Assembly: GCA_903904765.1 (NCBI GenBank)
Contig: CAIVEA010000558.1
Span: 1-6,259 of the forward strand
Direction of reading: 5' to 3'
DNA from: an uncultured Chloroflexota bacterium
GTDB lineage: Bacteria > Chloroflexota > Anaerolineae > Aggregatilineales > Phototrophicaceae
Length of the DNA: 6,259 nucleotides
Position 1 is the first letter of the stretch; every line of letters starts with the position of its first letter. Positions 1-5,896 of the stretch are shown piece after piece. The position numbers were made by a program, and so were the translations under genes. The notes below the pieces were generated by a model, which worked only from the letters and a program-made list of their open reading frames with translations, was not told where the DNA came from and did no database searches.

Positions 1-1
1 G

Positions 2-787
2 ATGCCGGGCAGCGAACCGTTTTTCTTCCCCGGCGACTCGATTGGCTGTTTATGTTTGCACGGCTTCACCGCCTCACCTTCCGAAGTGCGCTGGATGGGG
101 CAGGCGCTGGCGGCGCAGGGCTGCACGGTGTACGGGCCGCGCCTGCCGGGGCATGGCACTGACCCTCGTGATTTGAACCGTCATCGCTGGAAGGATTGGT
201 ACGCGGCGGCGCTGGACGGCTATCACCTCCTGCGCGGTCAATGTGAGCGCGTGTACGTCATCGGGCATTCGATGGGCGGGCTGCTGGCGCTGTTGGTCGC
301 CAGCCAAGTCTCGGTGGCGGGGGCGGTGGTGCTGGCTGCGCCGCTGCGCTTCCGGCAGCGTGGCGTGGCGTGGGCAAACTGGCTGCACTATGTTCGCCCC
401 TATAGCAATCAGGCCGACACCGGCCCGCTGACGGCGCTCATCCGTGAGGAACAGGCGCGGCGTGGCGAACCGATTCTGGGGCGCGTCCGCTACGATTTGT
501 GGTCAACCCGCGCTGTTGCCGAGTTGTTCGCGGTGTCGCAGGCGGCGAATCGTGCGCTGCCCCGTGTGCAAGCGCCGCTGCTGCTCATCTACTCCGAAGG
601 CGATCAGACGGTGAAGCCGGACAACATGGCCTACATCCAGCAACACGTCCGCAGTCAGGATATTCAGGCGCATCTGCTCCAGCGCAGCGACCACATTTTG
701 CCGCAGGACTCCGAACGCGAAACGGTGTTCGGGCTGGTTTCGGCTTTTGTGCGCCAGAACCGCAACGATTCGCCCGCTGGCACGTAA
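2..787 (+). CDS. Alpha/beta hydrolase, carboxylesterase (Est30-like)
   Basis: Serine hydrolase of the alpha/beta fold, probably a cytoplasmic carboxylesterase or monoacylglycerol-lipase-type enzyme that cleaves short or medium acyl esters; the real substrate cannot be told from sequence. The 261 residues show the oxyanion-side motif LHGFTASP (about 19-26), LPGHG (48-52), the nucleophile elbow GHSMGG with Ser90, the acid in SEGDQTVKPDN (Asp201) and the catalytic His231 in RSDHILP. A cap-like insert lies between about residues 115 and 185. Length and the N-terminal PFFFPGD segment match Geobacillus Est30-type enzymes (about 247 residues) from memory, so the protein looks nearly full length. The ATG is the second base of the window, so its ribosome site is not visible and the true start could lie upstream. 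It ends in tandem stops TAA TAG. No signal peptide. A DUF1232 gene follows 55 bases later on the same strand, so co-transcription is possible. Confidence 0.88.
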   Translation: MPGSEPFFFPGDSIGCLCLHGFTASPSEVRWMGQALAAQGCTVYGPRLPGHGTDPRDLNRHRWKDWYAAALDGYHLLRGQCERVYVIGHSMGGLLALLVASQVSVAGAVVLAAPLRFRQRGVAWANWLHYVRPYSNQADTGPLTALIREEQARRGEPILGRVRYDLWSTRAVAELFAVSQAANRALPRVQAPLLLIYSEGDQTVKPDNMAYIQQHVRSQDIQAHLLQRSDHILPQDSERETVFGLVSAFVRQNRNDSPAGT

Positions 788-842
788 TAGCCTGTAGGAA
801 ATGGTGCGCCCAGATGGGGGCGCGGGTAGAACCGAGGGACGA

Positions 843-1175
843 ATGAACGTGCTGCGTATGGTGCTGGATCAGGTGATGGTGACGTGGCGGCTGGTGCGCG
901 ATCCGCGTGTGCCGCTGTGGATGAAGATTATCCCCTTCTTGGGGCTGATCTACGTGCTGTCTCCGCTGGATTTCATCCCCGACATCATCCCCGTTGTGGG
1001 GCAGTTGGATGATCTGGGCGTGGTTCTGGCGGCCATGCGTCTGTTCGAGACGGTGGTGCCGACCTATCTGGTGCAGGAGCATCGGCTGGCGGTGGGCAAC
1101 CGTCATGTGCCGAAGGCGGGTGACACAGTGGACGCGCCGCGCTACACCATTCACCGCCCGGACGACGAGCAGTAG
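843..1175 (+). CDS. DUF1232 (YkvA-like) small membrane protein
   Basis: A 110-residue protein with the DUF1232 signature: a Trp-containing amphipathic lead (DPRVPLWMK), a hydrophobic segment (IIPFLGLIYVLSPLDFIPD) and then IIPVVGQLDDLGVVLAAM. The SPLDxIPD and GxLDD motifs define this family, whose members are predicted small inner-membrane proteins of unknown biochemical role. Two hydrophobic helices around residues 29-45 and 47-65 probably form a hairpin in the membrane; the last 35 residues are polar. The start at 843 was chosen because GAGGGA (834-839) lies just upstream and the DUF1232 homology begins close by. An in-frame ATG at 801 would add 14 residues of unlikely sequence with only a poorly spaced AGGA-like site. 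It follows the hydrolase by 55 bases and may share its transcript. Function unknown. Confidence 0.85.
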   Translation: MNVLRMVLDQVMVTWRLVRDPRVPLWMKIIPFLGLIYVLSPLDFIPDIIPVVGQLDDLGVVLAAMRLFETVVPTYLVQEHRLAVGNRHVPKAGDTVDAPRYTIHRPDDEQ

Positions 1176-1229
1176 CTTATCCGACAATTTGTGCCAGAAT
1201 GAAAGTCAGAAGCAAGAGAGAGGTGCTTT

Positions 1230-1487
1230 ATGCTGAACGCGCCAGCACGAGCCGTATTTGATGTTCTGACGGATTTTCTCATCAATGATCCCACGCCAGA
1301 AGAGCTTCTCGCCTATCATCTGCCGGAGGATTTGCAGGAACGGGTTGAGATGCTGGTGGAGCGCAATGGTGAGGGGTTGCTGACGTTTGATGAGCAGCAA
1401 GAGCTACTGGACTATATCCGTGCCGACCAGTTGGTCGCGCTGTTGAAAACTAAGATCAAGCTCAAACTGCGAGGTTTAGGTCGGTGA
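1230..1487 (+). CDS. Small uncharacterised protein paired with HNH gene
   Basis: An 85-residue, apparently all-helical protein with no cysteines and no membrane segment. The first two thirds are acidic (PTPEELLAYHLPEDLQERVE, then LTFDEQQELLDY) and the last 20 residues are strongly basic (KTKIKLKLRGLGR). From general knowledge, short proteins with an LPE-LQ-RV-x-L-x(2)-N-x-G-x-LT-x-E-x(2)-EL pattern commonly precede small HNH nuclease genes in cyanobacteria and Chloroflexota; none that I know of has an assigned function. Here the stop codon overlaps the start of the HNH gene in GTGA, implying translational coupling and a shared role, for example as a partner, chaperone or antitoxin-like inhibitor; this is inference. 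A strong ribosome site (GAGAGGTG, 1218-1225) precedes the ATG. Base composition shifts toward A and T from here through the HNH gene, hinting that the pair arrived together. Confidence 0.8.
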   Translation: MLNAPARAVFDVLTDFLINDPTPEELLAYHLPEDLQERVEMLVERNGEGLLTFDEQQELLDYIRADQLVALLKTKIKLKLRGLGR

Positions 1488-1903
1488 CGATTACAAACGA
1501 TCAGCGCCGTGCTATTCGCATGTTATCTGGTGGATGTTGCGAATACTGCCGGATCGCAGAAGGAGATCATCTGGTGCGCTTTCAGATAGATAATATTATC
1601 CCTGTTAAGCATGGCGGCGCTGATGTTATCGAAAATTTGTGCCTCGCCTGTTTGGAGTGTAACAGTTACAAGGGGGCAAATGTGGCAGCACTTGCCCCCT
1701 TGACTGGGGACGCAACAAAACTTTTCAATCCACGTCGGCTGAACTGGAATGACCATTTTCAGATTCGCTTTGATGGATCGCTGGTCGGAACTACACCAGA
1801 AGGGCGTGCAACGATTACAGTGTTGAGAATCAATCTGAATAGGCGTGCGGTTCAGCGTTTGGTGGAAATGAATATGGGCACTTATCCGTGTGAGGGGGCA
1901 TAA
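1484..1903 (+). CDS. HNH endonuclease-like protein, catalytic His replaced by Asn
   Basis: A 139-residue protein of the compact HNH family. It starts with ITNDQRRAIRMLSGGCCEYC, a zinc-knuckle half (Cys19, Cys22), followed by FQIDNIIPVKHGG (33-45), ENLCLACLECNSYKG (50-64; Asn51, Cys56, Cys59, Asn60) and a conserved tail LFNPRRLNWNDHF (80-92) and TPEGRATITVLRIN. Relatives usually read DHIIP; here the codon at 1592-1594 is AAT, giving Asp36-Asn37. In HNH enzymes that His is the general base (the equivalent of Cas9 His840), so cleavage may be lost or altered although the four knuckle cysteines and the Asn remain. The start is GTG, with AGG at 1478-1480 and GAGG at 1471-1474 upstream, and it overlaps the previous gene by four bases. 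Two 60-base samples inside it are 47% GC against 62% in one sample of manA, a mild sign of transfer. The natural role (defence, mobile element, toxin) is unknown. Confidence 0.85.
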   Translation: MTITNDQRRAIRMLSGGCCEYCRIAEGDHLVRFQIDNIIPVKHGGADVIENLCLACLECNSYKGANVAALAPLTGDATKLFNPRRLNWNDHFQIRFDGSLVGTTPEGRATITVLRINLNRRAVQRLVEMNMGTYPCEGA

Positions 1904-1940
1904 CCAGAATTGGCAGATAGATTATCAGGATGAAAGTTGA

Positions 1941-1966
1941 GGGGCGCACCGTACTGGATGCGCCCC
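1941..1966. terminator. Hairpin between convergent genes
   Basis: A perfect 8-bp inverted repeat, GGGGCGCA (1941-1948) and TGCGCCCC (1959-1966), can be lengthened by CC/GG inside the loop with one bulged base. It sits 38 bases after the HNH stop and 30 bases from the stop of the opposing coiled-coil gene, where a bidirectional terminator is expected. The downstream U tract on the + strand is weak (ATTAGATTCGTGTTT), and the - strand has only scattered Ts, so termination efficiency is uncertain. Confidence 0.6.
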
Positions 1967-1995
1967 ATTAGATTCGTGTTTGAGAGGGTGGACGG

Positions 1996-2814
1996 TCAGC
2001 GCAGCGCCAGCCGCTGCCCCTGCACTTCGTCCAGTGCGCTGATGGTGTCTTGCAGGCTAGCCACCTCGTCCTGAATTTCGAGGCGCAACCGTTGCGCTTT
2101 GGCGCTGTCCACGTCTTTCGTTCCCAGCAGCGAGATTTGCGCGTAGATCGTCCCCAACGAGGAGAGCGTGCTGTCCAGTTGAATCTGGGCGCGTTTGGCG
2201 CTGTTGGCTGTTGCTTCCAGATTGTCAAATTGCTGTTTCAACTGGCGCAACTGGTTTTCGAGTTCGGCGCGTACTTGTGGGTCGCGCTCCACTTTGTCCA
2301 GCCGCGTCTGCACCTTCTCGATCTGCTGCGGAACCATTTTGCGGTCACGCTCCACCAGTTCGTTATCCTCGAAGGCATCCACATGCAGCGCCAGATCGTA
2401 CATGTGCTTGATCCAGTCATTCACGTCTTCGACGGTCTGCTGCAAGCTGACGCGCATCGCGCCGCCGTGCCGCTTGGTGAGCGCCACCATATTGCGGCGG
2501 TACTCCAGCGCACTTTGCAACCGCTGGCGCGAGACCGGGTTCTTGACCTGACTGATGTCGAACTTTTCCTCGAACTCCCGCGAGACGGCGCGGCTGGCGG
2601 CATCGGGGTCGGTCAGGTTGGAGACAACGAAGGCTACTTCTGCCAGCGCCCCGCCCACCAGCCAGAACCACGGCTGCCAGCCCTGAAAGGGGGTGGGCTG
2701 GGTGATGAACAGCACGCCGGTCACCGCCACCGTGAGCAGTGTTTGCCAGCTGAGGATGGCGCTGCGTAGGATTGCGCCTGTGGCTCGATCTCGCACGGAA
2801 ACTTCATTAGACAT
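1996..2814 (-). CDS. Membrane-anchored coiled-coil protein next to pspA
   Basis: A 272-residue protein I cannot place in a named family. It has two predicted membrane helices near the N terminus (about residues 20-39 and 49-67, the first with LLTVAVTGVLFIT, the second with WFWLVGGALAEVAFVV), then a long soluble helical part. From about residue 155 to the end, heptad-like, charged and Gln-rich sequence suggests a coiled coil, with VERDRKMVPQQIEKVQTRLD and LENQLRQLKQQFDNLEA as clear stretches. The ATG at 2814 has GGAG seven bases upstream; an in-frame TTG at 2829 would add five residues but lacks such a site. It lies downstream of the PspA-like gene on the same strand, 167 bases away across a palindromic repeat. 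The membrane anchor and helical tail suggest, as inference, a docking or partner protein for the neighbouring ESCRT-III-like PspA. No enzymatic motif is visible. Confidence 0.82.
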   Translation of the reverse strand: MSNEVSVRDRATGAILRSAILSWQTLLTVAVTGVLFITQPTPFQGWQPWFWLVGGALAEVAFVVSNLTDPDAASRAVSREFEEKFDISQVKNPVSRQRLQSALEYRRNMVALTKRHGGAMRVSLQQTVEDVNDWIKHMYDLALHVDAFEDNELVERDRKMVPQQIEKVQTRLDKVERDPQVRAELENQLRQLKQQFDNLEATANSAKRAQIQLDSTLSSLGTIYAQISLLGTKDVDSAKAQRLRLEIQDEVASLQDTISALDEVQGQRLALR

Positions 2815-2869
2815 GGTTTTGCTCCGCAATGTAGTGCTGTTCTATACGGCTCACAGCCGCCCCCGGTTG

Positions 2870-2979
2870 CGCTCACCCTCATCCCCTAGCCCCTTCTCCC
2901 TCAGGGAGAAGGGGGAAAGACGATTACATGGGGTTTGAAGTCCCTCACGCTGAGGGAGAGGACCTGTAGGGTGAGGGCG
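2870..2979. repeat. Palindromic intergenic repeat (MITE/REP-like)
   Basis: The element is bounded by inverted ends CTCACCCT (2872-2879) and AGGGTGAG (2968-2975). Inside are two perfect hairpins: CCCCTTCTCCC-TCA-GGGAGAAGGGG (2890-2914, 11-bp stem) and TCCCTCA-CGC-TGAGGGA (2941-2957, 7-bp stem). The CTCACCCTCATCCCC type of sequence resembles short non-coding palindromic repeats dispersed in many bacterial genomes. It encodes no protein and carries no transposase, so any movement would need help in trans. It fills most of the gap between the pspA-like gene and its downstream neighbour, so it would be in their mRNA if they are co-transcribed. Confidence 0.7.
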
Positions 2980-2981
2980 GG

Positions 2982-3710
2982 TTATGAACTGGAACTGCTG
3001 CTCTGACCACCACTCTGCTGACCGCCGCCCGAACCACTGAGCAGACGGCGCTTGCGTTCGTCCAACTGACGCTCGACTTCGCTGCCGCGCACTGCTTCGT
3101 CCACCGCGTCCGACAGGTTCTTGGTCGCCATCTCCAGACGGGCATCTTCGCGGTCAAGGCTGTTGCGGATGCGGTCGGTCAGGCTGCTGATCTCGGCATC
3201 GCCCACGTTCGAGAGATCGTCGAGGCTCTTGATGGTCTTGGTAGTGACTTTCTTGGCCTCCGCCAGTTCGATCAAAGCACGCAAATGTTCGCGTTCCTGC
3301 TTGATGGAAGTTAGGCGGCTTTCCAGCTTCAGGCGCATGTCCAGCATTTTGTTGTACTGCGTTTCCTGATCTTGCCATTGCTGATAGTATTCCTGCGAAA
3401 GCTGCTGCTTGGTGTTCAGTTCAGCTTGCGCGGCAGCCGCCAGATCATCCTTGCCCTTCACGATCAGCGTGTCAATATCCCGATCCAGCTTTTCAGCAGC
3501 GGCGGCGAATTCTTCGTATTTGCGCTTGAGCGTCTTGACCGTCCCGCCGACAGTCGCCGCCGATTCTTCTAGGTCTTCGAGATTGCTCTCGACTTGACGA
3601 ATGTATTCGTCCATGACCTGAACGGAATTGGATTCCAACGCGCGGTCTACGATGGCATGTAGGTTGGCGCTGATGAGGGTGTTGATCTTTTCAAACAGCG
3701 ACGGAGCCAT
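2982..3710 (-). CDS. pspA: PspA/IM30 (Vipp1) family protein
   Basis: A peripheral membrane protein of the PspA/IM30 family, relatives of ESCRT-III that assemble into rings or rods and protect or remodel the cytoplasmic membrane under stress. The 242 residues are almost wholly helical: an N-terminal amphipathic helix (LFEKINTLISANLHAIVD, about 5-22), then NSVQVMDEYIRQVESNLEDLEES and a long hairpin coiled coil (about 55-160). The C-terminal third (SLTDRIRNSLDREDARLEMATKNL) precedes a low-complexity Gly-Gln-Ser tail ending in six serines, which is unlike Escherichia PspA. Length is close to the family's usual 220-260. The ATG has AGGAG ten bases upstream (3725-3721). The downstream partner encodes a membrane-anchored coiled-coil protein; no pspB, pspC or pspF is in view, so regulation must differ from the enterobacterial sigma-54 system. 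The gene diverges from manA. Confidence 0.9.
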   Translation of the reverse strand: MAPSLFEKINTLISANLHAIVDRALESNSVQVMDEYIRQVESNLEDLEESAATVGGTVKTLKRKYEEFAAAAEKLDRDIDTLIVKGKDDLAAAAQAELNTKQQLSQEYYQQWQDQETQYNKMLDMRLKLESRLTSIKQEREHLRALIELAEAKKVTTKTIKSLDDLSNVGDAEISSLTDRIRNSLDREDARLEMATKNLSDAVDEAVRGSEVERQLDERKRRLLSGSGGGQQSGGQSSSSSS

Positions 3711-3929
3711 ACGACACTATCTCCTAGAATAGATGGACGAATACGAGTTTCGAGCGATTCCTAACTGTTTCAGTATAACCCAAGTCTGTTTCTGTGCGCC
3801 CTCAAATATAGGGGGATTCCATAAGAATTTTTTGTAATACAGGTAGTTTGTGCGCGGGGACGACAGCCGCGCCCATCTTGGCGTACAATAGCCGTTACGC
3901 TGCGCGTATCGTTCCAGAAAGGATCGCTT
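3711..3929. other. Divergent intergenic region between pspA and manA
   Basis: This 219-base gap should hold promoters for both neighbours. The middle (about 3765-3842) is AT-rich, with a T6-containing tract near 3827-3833. For the - strand gene, TATACT (3777-3772) and TATATT (3810-3805) are possible -10 boxes, but neither has a convincing -35 partner, so no pspA promoter is called. I see no sigma-54 type GG-N10-GC element. The right third is GC-rich and holds the manA promoter candidate. Confidence 0.6.
3860..3889 (+). promoter_or_regulatory. Candidate manA promoter inside an inverted repeat
   Basis: A good -10 box TACAAT (3884-3889) lies 18 bases after a fair -35 box ACGACA (3860-3865), placing the start of transcription near 3896, about 34 bases before the manA ATG. 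The -35 box sits in the loop of a perfect inverted repeat GCGCGG (3852-3857) / CCGCGC (3867-3872), which could be an operator. The leader has a good ribosome site, GAAAGGA (3917-3923). Confidence 0.5.
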
Positions 3930-4895
3930 ATGCTTCCGCTTTACCCGTTGCTGCTGCGCCCGGCCTTCCATGTGAAGGTGTGGGGTGGCCGCCGTTTGCA
4001 AACGCTGCTCAACAAGGACCTGCCCACTGATGAGCCGTATGGCGAAACATGGGAGATGCACGACACCGCTACCGTTGTTGAAGGGGCGCTCAGTGGGCGC
4101 TCGCTGGGTGATTTGCTGCGCGAGTATGGTCACGCGCTGGTGGGGGCGGATAACGACCCCGCCGACGGATTTCCGTTGCTGGCGAAGTTCTTGGATGCCA
4201 ACGACTGGCTTTCGGTACAGGTGCATCCCAATGACGCACAGGCGCGTGAACTGGAAGGTGAACCTCGTGGCAAGACCGAGGCATGGTATTTCTTCGCCAC
4301 CGACCCCGGTGTGCGAATTGTGAAGGGGATGCGCCCCGGCACAACTCGTGAGGTGATGGCGCAGGCCATCCGTGATAATGCGTTGGAGCCGCTGCTGGCC
4401 TACGAAGAAGTGAATGTGGGCGATGTGCTGGTAAATCTGGCAGGGGGCATTCATGCGCTCGGCCCCGGTATCATCATCTACGAGATTCAACAATCCTCGG
4501 ACATCACCTATCGTCTGTATGACTGGGGGCGCATGGATTTGAACGGCAAGCCGCGTACCCTGCACATCGAAAAGGGCGTGGCGGTGTCGAACTTGGAGTC
4601 GCTACCGCCGATTTTGCATACCGCAGGCAATACCTTGCCGGTGGTTGATCTGGTACAAACGCCGTTCTTCAGCACACTGCTGCATCAGATGACACCGCGC
4701 AACGGACTGCGAATCACGCTGGACACAGCTGGTCGCCGCTTCCATATATTAACGTCTATCGGTGGCAGCGTTGTGATTCGCACGGGTGACTACAGCGTGA
4801 CGCTCGGTTTGGGGCAGACGGCGCTGATTCCGGCCTGCGTCGGCGTGTATACGCTGGAAGGCGAAGCGCGGATACTGCGTTCGTTCCAGCCGTAG
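3930..4895 (+). CDS. manA: Mannose-6-phosphate isomerase, type I
   Basis: Cytoplasmic zinc enzyme interconverting mannose 6-phosphate and fructose 6-phosphate, linking glycolysis to GDP-mannose for surface glycans or to mannose use. The 321 residues match the short bacterial type I (cupin) class, similar to the Bacillus enzyme of about 315. Visible motifs are the N-terminal FHVKVWGG (13-20), GETWE (38-42), SVQVHPND with zinc ligands Gln97 and His99 (95-102), GKTEAWY with Glu117 (114-120), and AGGIHALGPG with His175 (171-180). After these comes EIQQSSDITYRLYDWGR (185-201), including the presumed active-site Arg201. The C-terminal cupin half (about 235-321) is complete. The ATG is preceded by GAAAGGA at six bases' distance. 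It starts a + strand group, with the FHA-receiver gene 75 bases downstream and only a weak hairpin between them, so read-through is possible. Confidence 0.95.
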   Translation: MLPLYPLLLRPAFHVKVWGGRRLQTLLNKDLPTDEPYGETWEMHDTATVVEGALSGRSLGDLLREYGHALVGADNDPADGFPLLAKFLDANDWLSVQVHPNDAQARELEGEPRGKTEAWYFFATDPGVRIVKGMRPGTTREVMAQAIRDNALEPLLAYEEVNVGDVLVNLAGGIHALGPGIIIYEIQQSSDITYRLYDWGRMDLNGKPRTLHIEKGVAVSNLESLPPILHTAGNTLPVVDLVQTPFFSTLLHQMTPRNGLRITLDTAGRRFHILTSIGGSVVIRTGDYSVTLGLGQTALIPACVGVYTLEGEARILRSFQP

Positions 4896-4970
4896 CAGTT
4901 TTCATGTCAATGGCGCTGTGACCAGCGGCGCGAAATGTAATCGCATGAAGCAGAATGGATAGCTATCGCT

Positions 4971-5849
4971 ATGGTTGACCCGTCACAAAAACCCAAAGAA
5001 ACCCGCCCGCTGACCCCGCCAGAAGTGCAGCGCCTCCCGCCACTGGAACCGCCTCCGCCAGTGGATGATGCCCTGCCGTGGGTGATCGAGTTTCGCATCA
5101 TCGGAACGGCGGACACGATACAGGTGCAGGTGAGCGAAACCATGCTGATCGGACGCGATGACCCCGTGAAGGGCATTCATCCAGCGATTGATCTGGGAAA
5201 GTATGGTGGTCATACCAAAGGCGTTTCGCGCCAGCATGCCGAATTGCTGGTGAAGGATAAGCGCATTCGCGTCCGCGATCTGGGCAGCGTGAACGGTTCC
5301 CAGTTGAATGGGCATGTGCTGGAGCCGAATAAAGAATACCGACTGCGGCATGGCGACGAACTGGAAATCGGGCAGATGCGCTTGCAAGTGCGCTTTGTGG
5401 TGGTTCCGGTGTTGGGCGCGAACGACACGATGATGGGCGCACCCATCCGCGATGTTATCGCCCCCATCGGTGCCGGGCAGCAGATTCTGGTGGTCGAGGA
5501 TGATACGAGCGTGGCGCGGGTGTTCCAACTGGCGCTCAAACATGCTGGCTTCGAGGTGCATGTCATCACCAATGGCGCTGCGGCACTGACACGCTTGAGC
5601 CAATCTATGCCGGCCATCGTCATCCTTGATTTGATGCTACCGGATATGAACGGGCATGATCTGGTGCGGTTGCTTCGGCGCGAGGAGGGCGGGGAGCGCG
5701 TGGGCGTGATTGTGTGTTCTGGGGCGACAGGTGGCTTTCAATCCGGCAAAGCTGCGGAGGCGGGTGCGGATAGTTTTCTGGGCAAGCCTGTGAGCGTGGA
5801 ACAACTGCTTCAGGCCGTCGGCGAACTGATACAACGTCCCCATGCGTGA
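4971..5849 (+). CDS. FHA domain fused to response-regulator receiver domain
   Basis: A 292-residue cytoplasmic signalling protein in three parts. Residues 1-36 are proline-rich and likely disordered (with PPLEPPPPVDD). Residues about 38-145 form an FHA domain that should bind phosphothreonine peptides, with conserved LIGRDD (59-64), SRQHAEL (86-92) and DLGSVNGSQLNG (103-114). Residues about 170-288 form a receiver domain: acidic pocket Glu176-Asp177-Asp178, phospho-acceptor Asp220 in VILDLMLPDMNG, Ser250 at the Thr/Ser switch position and Lys272 in GKP. There is no DNA-binding or enzymatic output domain, so it probably acts through partner contacts, joining Ser/Thr-kinase and two-component signalling. 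No cognate kinase lies in the window. The ribosome site is weak (GGA twelve bases upstream). ATAGC/GCTAT (4959-4963 and 4968-4972) can form a small stem covering the first two bases of the ATG. An in-frame stop at 4938 rules out a longer start. Confidence 0.92.
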   Translation: MVDPSQKPKETRPLTPPEVQRLPPLEPPPPVDDALPWVIEFRIIGTADTIQVQVSETMLIGRDDPVKGIHPAIDLGKYGGHTKGVSRQHAELLVKDKRIRVRDLGSVNGSQLNGHVLEPNKEYRLRHGDELEIGQMRLQVRFVVVPVLGANDTMMGAPIRDVIAPIGAGQQILVVEDDTSVARVFQLALKHAGFEVHVITNGAAALTRLSQSMPAIVILDLMLPDMNGHDLVRLLRREEGGERVGVIVCSGATGGFQSGKAAEAGADSFLGKPVSVEQLLQAVGELIQRPHA

Positions 5850-5866
5850 GTCAAGTACGACTTGAC
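5850..5866. promoter_or_regulatory. Perfect palindrome, putative operator at rpsL promoter
   Basis: GTCAAGT (5850-5856), spacer ACG, ACTTGAC (5860-5866) form a perfect 7+3+7 inverted repeat. It begins at the first base after the stop of the FHA-receiver gene and its right arm contains five of the six bases of the TTGACA box. As DNA it could be a dimeric-repressor operator. As RNA it would be a short stem with no U tract, so a terminator role is less likely. Confidence 0.5.
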
Positions 5867-5890
5867 ATAGAGAGGGGGGGATGATAGTAT
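5862..5890 (+). promoter_or_regulatory. Promoter for rpsL (str operon)
   Basis: A consensus -35 box TTGACA (5862-5867) is followed after exactly 17 bases by TAGTAT (5885-5890), four of six matches to the -10 consensus. Transcription would begin near 5897, giving a leader of about 185 nt before the rpsL ATG. The spacer contains a run of seven G (5874-5880), which is unusual. The strength of the -35 box and its place before a ribosomal protein gene support a housekeeping promoter. Confidence 0.7.
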
Positions 5891-5896
5891 TCGTGA

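Noticed and set aside
801..842. Upstream ATG for the DUF1232 gene
   Set aside because: The extra 14 residues are Gly/Arg-rich and unlike the family, and GAGGGA supports the ATG at 843.
585..1187. Open frame of 200 codons on the - strand
   Set aside because: It runs antisense to the hydrolase 3' end and the whole DUF1232 gene; the product is His/Gln/Arg-rich without a recognisable domain, as expected from a GC-rich shadow frame.
1172..1200. Promoter ahead of the small-protein/HNH pair
   Set aside because: CAGAAT (1195-1200) could be a -10 box but no -35-like hexamer lies at the right distance.
2050..2769. Open frame of 239 codons on the + strand
   Set aside because: Antisense to the coiled-coil membrane protein, whose membrane helices, heptads and GGAG site are coherent; the + strand product shows no family.
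2815..2829. TTG start for the coiled-coil gene
   Set aside because: The ATG at 2814 has GGAG at an ideal seven-base distance; the TTG would place that site inside the coding region.
3717..4565. Open frame of 282 codons on the - strand
   Set aside because: It lies opposite manA, whose catalytic motifs are complete, and also runs through the AT-rich intergenic region; no domain or ribosome site supports it.
4912..4930. Hairpin after manA as a terminator
   Set aside because: CGCTG/CAGCG with loop TGAC is only five pairs and no T run follows, so it is too weak to call.
4983..5603. Open frame of 206 codons on the - strand
   Set aside because: Antisense shadow of the FHA-receiver gene; no recognisable motifs.
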